A stretch of DNA of 64,000 nt. Origin: Ovis canadensis (Eukaryota; Chordata; Mammalia; Artiodactyla; Bovidae). Under the pieces are notes generated by a model, which saw only the letters and a list, made by a program, of their open reading frames with translations, was not told the origin of the DNA and searched no databases. The stretch is from contig NC_091250.1 in the NCBI RefSeq assembly GCF_042477335.2, positions 132,343,384 through 132,407,383 of the forward strand, read 5' to 3'. Shown one piece after another: positions 55,671 to 64,000 of the stretch. The stretch's first letter is position 1, and each line of letters opens with the position of its first letter. The position numbers and the translations under genes were made by a program.

Positions 55671-55784
55671 TTGTTTAGTCACTAAGTCGTATCAGAGTCT
55701 TGGCAACCCCATGAAGTATAGCACACCAGGCTTCCCTGTCCTTCACTATCTCCCAGAGTTTGCTCAAGCTCACATCCAATGAGT
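55671..55784 (-). mobile_element. BovB 3' fragment
   Basis: Minus-strand BovB 3' end (GTTTAGTCACTAAGTCGTATC, TAGCACACCAGGCTTCCCTG, CTCCCAGAGTTTGCTCAAGC). It passes without gap into a Bov-tA. Confidence 0.85.
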
Positions 55785-55990
55785 GAGTGAAGTTGCTCAG
55801 TCGTATCCGACTCTTTGCAATCCCATGGACTGTAGCCTACCAGGCTCCTCCATTCATGGGATTTTCCAGGCAAGAATACTGGAGTGGGTTGCCATTTCCT
55901 TCTCCAGGGGATCTTCCCGACCCAGGGATTGAACCCAGGTCTCCCACATTGTAGGCAGATGCTTTACCATCTGAGCCACCAGGGAAGTCC
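55785..55990 (-). mobile_element. Bov-tA SINE
   Basis: Minus strand: tail (GAAGTTGCTCAGTCGTATCC), body (CCATGGACTGTAGCCTACC, GGTTGCCATTTCCTTCTCC), head (GGGATTGAACCCAGGTCTCC, GAGCCACCAGGGAAGTCC). Very well preserved. Confidence 0.95.
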
Positions 55991-56180
55991 GGTAGTAACT
56001 AGCTAAATGCAAATTAAAGCCACAATTATACACCCACCAGATTGAGTGTTAACAAGGATGTGGAACCACCGATCTTTTACTGCAGAATTCTTGGGAAACA
56101 GTGGGAGGCCCTGATGCCCCCAGGGTCCTGAGTACACACCCCGGAGAAACTCATGCACACGGGTCAGAAACACAGTTAAG

Positions 56181-59100
56181 ACTGCTGCTAGCAGCACTAT
56201 CTGTGATTGTGCCAAACTGCAAACTAAACGTCCACCCACAGTAAAATGGATCCATGAACTACGGTACCATCAACAGAACAGTTTTCTGCAAGAAACTACC
56301 CCTATGCACAGCAACCTGGATAAACCTGGAAGACACGACGCGCAGAAGCCAGGTGCCAAAGCTGCGTGGACGTGACTCCACTCACGTAGGTGCACAAACA
56401 GGAAAGCTCGGAGACAGATGCAGGCTTCGCAGGACAGCAGGAGCCCCCACAGCCAGGGAGACGGGAGGCGTGGTGCTGAGCTGGGGAGGGCATGGGGGGC
56501 TGGTCCCCCTCATAGCAATGCTACGCTGTACGTCTCTGCGTGGTTCCCTTTTCTGAATGCGTTTTATTCCACAGGAAATGAAAGGGAAAAGGAGGCACCT
56601 CGGCTCTGAGTAGCTCAGGGTGTGGCCAGGATGCAGCTGGAGGGTGACGCAGGGGCAGCCATCAGGCAGCCTCGGAGGTTTCTGAGGGCGGCAGACGGGT
56701 CAGGGCTGCTCTATGCCCCATGACTCTCCCTCCCCATAGAGTGCTGGTAGCCTGGCCACCAGCAACCACCTCTGGGGCCCTGACAGGGAGCCTAATGTGT
56801 GTGCAGGCTGCCCGGCCAGGGGCTCCATGCTGCGAGGTCACAGCCAGAAGTGGGCTTCGGTCCTCCCCTCACTGCCCCTCCTCTAGGGACGCAGGTTTGT
56901 CCATCGCCAGCTCCCTCTCCTGATGTTCCCTGGGTGGCCCTGCCATCCCCTCCAGAGGCCAGCCCAGTGCCGCTGGGCAAGAAGCCCTTTGGCCCCAAGC
57001 TGAGGCCCCTGGTGCTCAGGGGGGGCTGCTGGAAGCACCCTCCACCCAGGTCAGCAGGGACGTCCACGCCATGTGACCCAGAGTTGGGGTGGGGGCAGGG
57101 AGCAATCCCGGTTGGTTTCGTCAGGTCTCCTCTGGTTCTAAAAGCACGTTTTTGCAACAAAAAGGTCACTATTAACAGAAGGTACAGGGGCTCTCTGCGC
57201 TCTTTCTGATCAACTGCAGGAACAGTAAAACCAGGCTCAGTGCTTGGCTTGGAGGAGCCCTCAAAGCAGCTGGGGCCTCTTCCCAAGGGCAGGGACTGAA
57301 CCACCTCTGCTCAACCGACGGGCTGGGCAGGTCAGCAGAGGCTCTCTGAGCCTCAGCGTCCCTGTCTGTAACGTGAGAGGCAGCACGACCCCTCGGGTGG
57401 GCCTCCTGGCGGGTCTACCCACAAACTGGGGCTGGGAGGGCAGAGAAGCGAGGTGGGTCGGTCTTGTCCTCTGCCACCCCCCCAGCTGTGTCCCCCTCGC
57501 TGGGTGAAGGCAGGTCTGGAACCCTGGGGGGTGCAGATTAACCAGACACCCACAATGCCTATCCGAGGCTGCTGGGTAGACGCCAGGGTCTGGGCTCAGC
57601 AGCAAAGGACAGATCACACAGCTGGGACGCAAACCCAAGCCGCTCTGCGCCTCGGTTTTCTCACCTGTGCAACGGTCTGCCTGGAGCTGGGGAAGCAGCA
57701 GCTTACGTGTGCAGCTTAGCGCCTTGAGTACAGGAAGTGCTCGGTGCTAACCAGCCTCCAGCCAACGTGGGGAACAGAACCTTCTAGCAGGTCTGGGACG
57801 CCCCCACCTCCACGTCAGAGGACCACATCTGGTGCCCCATCCACTGCCCCCAACCCACACACTCTAGCAACTGAGGCCCTGAGCTTGCGTGGTCCACAGA
57901 GCTGGGCAGCTGTCCCAGCAGGCTCTGTGCTGGGCCTCCGGCAACAACAGGCCCCATCTGTCCAGGCGGCCAGCACAGAACCCCCACACCTTCCAGCTCA
58001 GGCTCTTCAAACTCGAGCTGGCTCCCAAGCAGCTGCATGCCAGCTAAAAGCAGTGCATCCTGTGGCGGTCCCCAGCACAGCAGACCCCGAGCCCTGCTGG
58101 AAACTGCATCTCTGACTCGATTCCCCACTTGAAGCGGTGGCCACGTGGGAATGGTGTGCCTCCTGGGGTTCAGGGCAGAGCGGGTGAAGGAGGGCAAACT
58201 GCTCGTTCCCTGCAGATGCTGGGGGAGGAGACCAGGACTCCCGAGCCCCAGACCCGAGTGGGGGTGACCCTGAGTGACCCCCAGGTCACCCAGAGGCCAT
58301 GACCGCCTCCCCACCCCCATCCCCAGGGGCTAAAGTGGGAAACATCTGCAGAGCTGGTGCTGGACACTCGGTTTCTGGAAGCAGACAGCCGCACTCTTCC
58401 CCACCAGAGAGCCGACATCTCTGCCCAGGCCTCTCTCTGCTCCTTTGACCGCCACCTCACCCAGGATGTGCCCCAGGGCAGAGGAGGGGACACGTGAACG
58501 GCTTTCTCCTGGGACCTTTAATCAGTGCCAGTGGGCGCAAGTGCTCTCGTGGCCTGGGTTTTACACAGCAAATTCCTCTTTCCTAGCAAAAGAGGGCTGT
58601 GTGGAGGATCAAACAGCCCTGGGTTCCCTGACAGCCGACATCAGCTGAGCTTGTTTTTATGGAAAAAAAAAAGAAATTCACCCCAGATGGTCACGCCAGG
58701 GAGACCAGCCTGCTGGAACCCACGACAGGAAGCACAGAGGTACTCAGGGCTGGGCCTGCGCGGAGTTCGGACGGAAGCACCTGGGCATCTGGTTCCATCG
58801 TCCCCACCCATCCTTGGCCTGCAGGGGGCCCACTCTTCCCACCGCACTGTAGCCATCACTTCCTCCAGGAAGCCCTCCTGGAACCCTCAGCTGGGTTCCA
58901 AGCTCCCAGCCCCTGCAGACCCTACTGCCGAAGACAGTGGACGCTGGGAGAGCCTCCCACCCGGCTGTCTCCCAACTGCTGGTTAATCCAGCGAATGACT
59001 CAACTAGAGACATGTGGGGCCTTCAGCTCTGCAGCCTCACTGCCCTGGATAGGACTCACAGCAGCAGAACCTGACCCTTCACATACAGGCTCTGAACACA

Positions 59101-59282
59101 GACTGTCTGACTCTGGGGTCCTGTCCTGTGACCAGCTGTGCACCCAAGAGCAAGCCATTTAGCAACCTGCACCTAGAAGACAAGACCACCATTTAGGGCG
59201 AGCTGACCTGCTGAGGTCACTGCTTAAGACTCTGGAGTGGGTACTCAGTTAGCCCTGGCCACAGTGCAACGGTCATCTGTGC
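56181..59282. other. GC-rich intergenic or distal 3' UTR sequence
   Basis: No repeats are recognised with confidence and no gene is identified. Many GC-driven ORFs of 80-180 codons on both strands lack any recognisable domain. An AATAAA on the minus strand at 56563-56568 could be an alternative distal SH3BP2 poly(A) signal if the 3' UTR is long. Confidence 0.45.
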
Positions 59283-59687
59283 TTTATTGCTCAGCACCGG
59301 CCCCACACGGAGCCTGTGTTGTAACGTTCCTGGGGGGTCCAGCCCCTGTCCCCCCACCCCAAAAACGCCAGCCCTGCCGAGTTCCCAGCCCAGTGCAGGG
59401 TGGGTGTGCTGGGGGACCTCCATTCCTGTCCATGAAGTCCAGCCCGGGCTCGGTCCTGGGCCCCTGGGCAGTGCGCAGGGTGAGACGGGAGAGCCCCACC
59501 CCATCCTCTGGGGCCCAGGGCCTGGCCTGGCCCCGGGACCCAGCCTGCTGGGCGGAGCCTGGCCTTGAGATTCCTCTGAGATGTCCGCTGGGGAGGCCCA
59601 GCCTCCCCTGTGGGCCAGCCTCCTCCTGCGCGGCCTGGGGCCGGGGCTGACGGGGTCGCCTCTGCGCAGTGCCGAGCAGCACAGCTG
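59283..59687 (-). other. SH3BP2: SH3BP2 3' UTR with poly(A) signal
   Basis: The interval runs from the SH3BP2 stop codon to an AATAAA hexamer on the minus strand (59283-59288, context GAGCAATAAAGCACAG). GT-rich sequence (GTTGCACTGTGG) lies about 20 nt beyond. This gives a 3' UTR of about 400 nt. A longer UTR using the AATAAA at 56563 is possible. Confidence 0.6.
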
Positions 59688-59825
59688 TCACCTGGGCCTG
59701 GCGTAGCCGTAGGGGTGCCGCAGCAGCAGGCTCTGGTGGCCGGGCAGCACGTGGGTGTGGTAGTGTTCCACTAGGCTGCCCACGCTCACAAACAGGACCT
59801 CGCCCTCCAGGTAGAACTTCGAGTC
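59688..59825 (-). CDS. SH3BP2: SH3BP2 last exon (human exon 13): C-terminal half of SH2 domain and stop
   Basis: It encodes the last 45 residues, [20 protein letters not shown] then [20 protein letters not shown] and YARPR, followed by TGA (59690-59688). These are the later strands and helix B of the SH2 domain, which binds phosphotyrosine partners of the 3BP2 adaptor. The acceptor CACCCCAG|GACTCG ends at 59826, phase 0. Length and sequence agree with human SH3BP2 as I know it, with small changes near the end (ARPR where human has TGPR). Confidence 0.97.
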   Translation of the reverse strand, partial: DSKFYLEGEVLFVSVGSLVEHYHTHVLPGHQSLLLRHPYGYARPR

Positions 59826-60156
59826 CTGGGGTGGAGGGGGGCAGGGTCAAGGGGGGCGCTGGTCCGTTTGCCTGCCCTGTGAAATGGGGTGCTCGGCAGC
59901 AACACCCGCCCAGGGGATGCCGGCAAGGTCTGCAGATAAGCCTAGGGTCGGGGGCGGGTCACCCCATCTCCTCTGGGGCCTGTGGGGGACAGAGCTGGGC
60001 CGGGACTGGGGGAGGGGGGGAGGAGGGGTGTCTGGAGGCACGGGCCTCTGAATGCCCACTGCCTGCGCTCTACCAGGGAGACTCCTGGGACCCCAGCCAG
60101 GCCCCAGAGCAGGCTTCCCCTCCCACCTGGGGCCCTCCGCGAGGCCGCCTGCTCAC

Positions 60157-60216
60157 CTTCTCGAAGACGCGGTAGTTCCTCACCTTGCTGGAGGTCTCAT
60201 CCCACACGACCAGAAC
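60157..60216 (-). CDS. SH3BP2: SH3BP2 exon 12: SH2 domain central strands
   Basis: This 60-nt exon encodes exactly VLVVWDETSSKVRNYRVFEK. Acceptor CCCTGCAG|GTTCTG and donor GAGAAG|GTGAGC, both phase 0. The segment contains the beta-C and beta-D region of the SH2 domain. It is nearly identical to human (SSK for SNK, RVF for RIF). Intron 12 (59826-60156, 331 bp) and intron 11 (60217-60694, 478 bp) flank it. Confidence 0.97.
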
Positions 60217-60694
60217 CTGCAGGGAGAGCAGTGCGCAGCACAGGGCTCGCTCGTCTTGGGAAGACGATGACCTTAGACCCCGAGCGGGCCCCTCAGAGAC
60301 GGAGCCGGTGGGCAGCAGAGTCAAGGCGTGTCCGTGGGGGCGGGTGGCCCCACACGCGGAGAGCAGGGTCGCGACGGGCAACCTCAGCCCAGGACGCCTG
60401 CCCTCAGAGTCAGGTGAGGCGTCAGTGGCAGCACCATGTGTCTGGCCCACGCTGGGACCGCCCCTGATAGTCATGGGGCAACTGAGGCTCAGTGGGGTCA
60501 CACAAGTCACCCTTGGAGGGGCCTGGGCAGAGCCAGCAGACGTCCCACCAGGCTCACCCCCCTCAAGAAGCCCCCCTTTAAGGTGCAGGAACAGGAACCC
60601 CACCCTTTCCTTCCTGCCTCGTGCCTGTGCTGGGGGGTAGGCATCACTCCCGACGGTGATGTGACCCCCCAGGCCCACCTCCCTGGGTGCCTAC

Positions 60695-60776
60695 CTTCCC
60701 CGACTTGGTGGAGGAGTTCCGGATGCAGTAGAGACCGTCCTGGGGCACCCCCCGGGGGCTCGTGGCCTTGAAGAGC
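60695..60776 (-). CDS. SH3BP2: SH3BP2 exon 11: start of the SH2 domain with the phosphotyrosine-binding Arg
   Basis: This 82-nt exon completes an Arg codon (AG|G) and encodes [20 protein letters not shown] followed by SSTKSGK. The LYCIR motif is the FLVR-equivalent, whose Arg contacts phosphotyrosine. Acceptor CGTCGTAG|GCTCTT and donor GGGAAG|GTAGGC, ending in phase 0. Human has GEPQ where this has GVPQ. Confidence 0.97.
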
Positions 60777-61022
60777 CTACGACGACACGGCTGCGTGGAG
60801 GGGAGCCGCCCACGAGCAGCTCTCAGGACCCTCCAGCCCACCCACCTCCCCCATTCCGAGAGCACCGGGGGCCATGGGGGCAGATGCACAGAGCCCGGGA
60901 GTCGGGGGGGGGGGGAGGGGAACAGAGAGGCAGGAAGACCTGAGGTGGGGGCGGCGGGCCCCGGCAGAGAACCTCAGGTCTGCCAACACGAGGCCGTGGA
61001 GAAAGGCGGACTGCACACTGAC

Positions 61023-61078
61023 CTCTCCACCTCGAAGGACTCTGTGGTGTTGATGAAGACTGAGCTGGGCAGTGGCAC
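61023..61078 (-). CDS. SH3BP2: SH3BP2 exon 10: linker and SH2 N-terminus
   Basis: This 56-nt exon encodes VPLPSSVFINTTESFEVE plus the first two bases of the Arg codon completed by exon 11. Donor GAGAG|GTCAGT. The acceptor CCACTCAG|GTGCCA is preceded by tandem CTGACC repeats (61083-61118). The join to exon 9 restores the conserved DDYEKVPLP, which contains the tyrosine corresponding to human Tyr448, a phosphorylation site. Confidence 0.95.
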
Positions 61079-61287
61079 CTGAGTGGTCAGGGTCAAGGGT
61101 CAGGGTCAGGGTCATGGCCCGAGACCGGGGGTGGGGGCCCCCCTCCTCCCCGCTGGCTGCCAGGCTTTGCTGGGAGCCAGGCGTTTGCACCAGGTTCGAC
61201 CCTCTAGCCCCAGAGCCCCCGGCTTTCCGGCAACCCCCCACCTCCCCCGACGACTGAGATGTGGGCACCCCCCCAACCCAGCCTCGC

Positions 61288-61411
61288 CTTCTCATAGTCA
61301 TCGTCAGAGCCCTCCCCGCCAGCGTCCGCCTGCGACGTGTCAGTCTGCACGGGTTTCCGGGGTTTTTCAAAGGAGAAGCTCCTGAAACTCTGCCCGTCAG
61401 GGGGTGATCGC
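61288..61411 (-). CDS. SH3BP2: SH3BP2 exon 9: tankyrase-binding (cherubism) motif
   Basis: This 124-nt exon completes a Gln codon and encodes 41 residues, beginning [20 protein letters not shown] and ending [17 protein letters not shown] is the tankyrase-binding degron; its human substitutions (R415, P418, G420) stabilise 3BP2 and cause cherubism. It is intact here. Acceptor GCTCCCAG|GCGATC is normal. The donor reads GAGAAG|GCGAGG: a GC instead of GT at the required position, and no in-phase GT is available nearby. Relative to human, the stretch after KPR is longer ([12 protein letters not shown]). Confidence 0.95.
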
Positions 61412-62416
61412 CTGGGAGCGAGACAAGAGGGAGGCCGGTCAGACATGGGACAATGCCCCGCTCCCCTCGGTGACCCCCTCTCGCCCTCTGAGTGACCACA
61501 CCGAGCCTCGGAACCCAGGGGGTCTGGTGCCTGAAGCCCCGGCAGCCGTCAAAGGCTTGCAGCCGAGGAGCTCCAGGGCGGGGGCGGGTATCCGCACTGA
61601 CCGCCCTGGGGCAGCAGGAATTGCCTGAAGCCCGGAAGCCTGAGCTGGGATCGCTGGCCCGGGGCATCCTGAGCTCTGGAGGCTGCGGGAAAAGGCCCCG
61701 GTCTGAGGGCAATCTCCCTGCCACGGACCACCCCTGTGGCCTCAGCCAAGCCACGCTCCCCCAACAGCCACGAGAACAGATGCCAACAGCCCGAGCCAAA
61801 GGGACACGCCCTCACGAGTGGCCACGTGCTCCTAAGCCTCAGGGCTCCAGGGAGGATTCAGGGAGGCCACCCTGGACGGGCCGCCAGGCTGTGTGTGCGG
61901 CTGTGCTGTCGACGCTGGCTGTGGCCCAGGCAGCCCTGTGGTGCTCAGGGCCAGGCCCAGAGCCTGACACAGGGACCCAGCCTCCAACTCTGCGACCCCT
62001 CACAAGACAGAACCACCAGGGACGTCCTGACGGGCACGGTGCTGACAGAGCCCTGCGGGGCGCAAGACACAGTCAAGGGTGCCCAAGGAGAGCTGGGCGG
62101 GAGCATACACTCGGGGGTCGCCCCGTGGACCCAGAGCCTTCACCGCCAAGGGCCCCATGGCCTGGGGCTGCCACGACACACGTGTTTCCCGGCACTGCCC
62201 AGCAAAGAGGCCCACGTGGTATGGAGCAGGCCTCAGGGGCAGCCGGTCAGTCCAGGCAGGAGGGCAATCGAGGAGCCTTGCTCCCCCCATGCCAGGGCCA
62301 CCTGGCACCCACGTGGGCTGAGAGCCAGGGGCAGGGAGGTCTGGGGTCACCAGAGGGTAAACATGCCAAGGAGGGGTGTCCCAGGCCAGGGGGTGTCCTG
62401 TGCCACACGGACTCAC

Positions 62417-63059
62417 TGGAGGTGCGGGAGCGCCGGCTTCTCTGGCCGGGGCAGGACGGGAGGCCGGTCTGCAGCCTCGGGCACGGGCAGCTTCAGCAGA
62501 GGCGGCCGGGGGGCCACAGGGGGCACACGGGGTCCAGGCCTGGCCACCTCCCCCGGGGGACTCTCTTCTACCATCTTCAGGAACTTGGGCTTGTTGGCTG
62601 GCACAGGCGGGGGCTCGGGGGCGGGCGGCCCCCGGGGGGACAGATGGAAGGACTTGAGCTTGTCACAGTTCCAGGAGGCAGCCGTGGCCGTGCTGGAGGG
62701 GTTGACCCCGTGTGCGGGGATCCGGGGCTCCAGGCTGGGGCTGCTGTTCTCGGGGAAGCAAGGGGCTTTCCGGAGGCTGGGCCCGGGGGGCAAGATGTTG
62801 GATGGGGGGTCGCTCATCCTCCGGGAGACGGTGGGCACCCTGGAACCGGGCTCCACCCTCCGCAGGGCCGGCGGCTCCCGCCTGGAGTCCTCGGGGGCCG
62901 GGCCGGTGTCCGGGAGGCCGCGCTTAGGGGGCGGGGGTGGCAGCAGGGGGCCTGGACCCTTGGAGGTGAAGGAGTGGGCACGGGGCACCTCAGAGAAGAC
63001 TGGCTTCCTGGGCGTGGGCACAGGGGGCGGAGGGTAGGCCGGCGGGTGGATCAGGGCAT
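62417..63059 (-). CDS. SH3BP2: SH3BP2 exon 8: proline-rich SH3-binding region
   Basis: This 643-nt exon encodes about 214 residues of the central proline-rich region between the PH and SH2 domains. It starts [20 protein letters not shown], which carries the PxxP cluster that binds SH3 domains of Abl and Src-family kinases. It continues with [20 protein letters not shown], then [24 protein letters not shown] and [15 protein letters not shown], and ends [10 protein letters not shown]. Acceptor CTCTGCAG|ATGCCC, donor CTCCA|GTGAGT (phase 2, Gln completed by exon 9). The middle is more diverged from human than the ends. The PH-domain exons are upstream, beyond the window. Confidence 0.96.
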
Positions 63060-63474
63060 CTGCAGAGCAGAGAGCCACATGGTAAGTGGGTGTCCCCCGC
63101 TGGAGGCTGCAGCTGCACCCCCTCGGGGGGCAGTGGACAGCCAGGGCCCCTGCCCCGCAGCCTGGCCGCCCCACGCCCCCCATGCCTGGCACTCCTGGTG
63201 TGGCCTTCCTTCTGGGTCTGGCCCACCTCACGCCACTGGGCCCACCCCAGATGCCCTCCGAAGCCTGGGCAAAACTTCCCGAAGCCCAGGTGCCACATCA
63301 GGTTCCCAGAGAGGGAGGCAAAAGAGAGAGAGGAGACCAGGAAGCCTCCCAGGATTGGGCTCAGAGGGCGGCTGGGACTCCCACCGACAGGCGAGGAGGA
63401 AGGGCGGGAGCTGGCGGGGGGGTGACAGGTTGGGTCTGCTCATGACACGTTCAAGCTGCTACAAGAGATTTAGT
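63060..63474 (-). other. SH3BP2: SH3BP2 intron upstream of exon 8
   Basis: GC-rich intronic sequence. No exon with SH3BP2 similarity is found up to the window end, so the preceding exon must lie beyond 64000. Confidence 0.7.
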
Positions 63475-63868
63475 GGACGCTGAGTGGACTTGATGCTTTC
63501 GAACTGTGGTGTTGGGGAAGACTCTCGAGAGTCCCTTGGACTGCAAAGAGATCCAACCAGTCCATCCTAAAGGAAATCAGTCCTGAATATTCATTGGAAG
63601 GACTGATGCTGAAGCTGAAGCTCCAATACTTTGGCCACCTGATGCAAAGAGCTGACTCATTGGAAAAGACCCTGATGCTGGGAAGGATTGAAGGCAGGAG
63701 GAGAAGGGGATGACAGAGGATGAGATGGTTGGATGGCATCACCAACTTGATGGACAGGAGTTTGAGCAAGCTCCAAGAGATGGTGATGGACAGGGAAGCC
63801 TGGCGTGCCGCCGTCCATGGGGTCGCAAAGAGTCAGACATGACTTAAGAGACTCAACACAACAAGAGC
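63475..63868 (+). mobile_element. BovB LINE 3' fragment in an SH3BP2 intron
   Basis: Plus-strand BovB RT C-terminus and 3' end (GAACTGTGGTGTTGGGGAAG, AGGAAATCAGTCCTGAATATTC, ATGGTGATGGACAGGGAAGC, AGAGTCAGACATGACTTAAG). 5'-truncated, stops present, antisense to SH3BP2. Bases 63869-64000 appear unique. Confidence 0.92.
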
Positions 63869-64000
63869 TAAGAGGAGGCCCTGAGGAGACTAAGGAAAGT
63901 GAAAGTCAAGGTCATTGGAGAAGAGGTCAAGGAACAGGTAGGCTGGGCTGGAAGAACTGGGCCAGGTCCCCGGGGATAATGAAAGCGAGAAGGGCAAGAG

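Larger units (their letters stand above)
55560..56180 (+). mobile_element. L1 fragment split by a BovB/Bov-tA pair
   Basis: AAAATGGGCAGAAGACTTCAAC, GAAAATGTGCTCAGCCTCATC is followed by SINE/BovB sequence. AAATGCAAATTAAAGCCACAA, ACACCCACCAGATTGAG then continue the L1. Confidence 0.75.

Noticed and set aside
56563-56568. Distal AATAAA as the main SH3BP2 poly(A) site
   Set aside because: Possible, but the AATAAA at 59283 is much nearer the stop codon and has a GT-rich downstream element. Transcript ends would decide.
60901-60920. Long G run in an SH3BP2 intron as a regulatory G-quadruplex
   Set aside because: It is a simple mononucleotide run, C-rich on the gene strand, in the short intron between exons 10 and 11. 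Its function cannot be argued from sequence alone.
60777-61799. 340-codon minus-strand ORF
   Set aside because: It reads through SH3BP2 exons and introns in a frame different from the exon coding frame. It is not a protein.
61492-63483. 663-codon plus-strand ORF and an overlapping 433-codon ORF at 61736-63037
   Set aside because: They lie antisense to SH3BP2 exons 8-9 and their intron in GC-rich DNA. The minus strand has conserved exons with correct splice phases, whereas the plus-strand translations show no recognisable protein.

Overview
This is nuclear DNA from a ruminant, very probably a bovid. It is packed with BovB (RTE-type) LINE fragments, Bov-A/Bov-tA SINEs and CHR-type tRNA-derived SINEs, families whose combined abundance is characteristic of pecoran ruminants. 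Between them lie older mammalian repeats (MIR, L2, old L1, MaLR LTRs) and ruminant ERV LTRs. Protein-coding sequence is sparse and all of it lies on the minus strand.

Two genes are recognised. (1) ADD1 (alpha-adducin): the first coding exon (exon 2) is at 5045-5259. A CpG-island promoter and putative non-coding exon 1 are near 51.0-51.3 kb. Nearly all of the window up to 51 kb is therefore ADD1 intron 1 (about 45.8 kb), and 1-5044 is the start of intron 2. (2) SH3BP2 (c-Abl SH3-binding adaptor 3BP2): its last six coding exons (human exon numbers 8-13) occupy 59688-63059, with a probable poly(A) signal at about 59283. Both genes point toward coordinate 1, with SH3BP2 upstream of ADD1. This is the tandem order known from human 4p16.3.

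Layout: 1-5044 ADD1 intron 2 (47-bp minisatellite, an LTR-like stretch, a Bov-tA, and a Bov-A/L1 chimera ending 74 nt from exon 2); 5260-51024 ADD1 intron 1 (ERVK solo LTR with exact 6-bp duplications, U6 pseudogene, several BovB copies in both orientations between 16 and 40 kb, an HSPA4 retro-fragment, many SINEs, L1 3' ends); 50.6-51.6 kb CpG island; 51.6-59.3 kb intergenic region with LTR, L1 and SINE remnants followed by unique GC-rich sequence; 59.3-64 kb SH3BP2 3' part, with a BovB 3' fragment in the intron upstream of exon 8.

The two genes are not known to work together. Adducin caps and cross-links the spectrin-actin membrane skeleton. 3BP2 is a signalling adaptor in immune cells and osteoclasts. 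No new protein system was found. The more unusual signals are retrotransposition products: a Bov-A/L1 chimera and a BovB-BovB tandem chimera, each inside one target-site duplication and consistent with reverse-transcriptase template jumping; a BovB with a 5' inversion; and a 33-bp micro-insertion. In addition, SH3BP2 has an apparent GC-AG intron after its exon 9.
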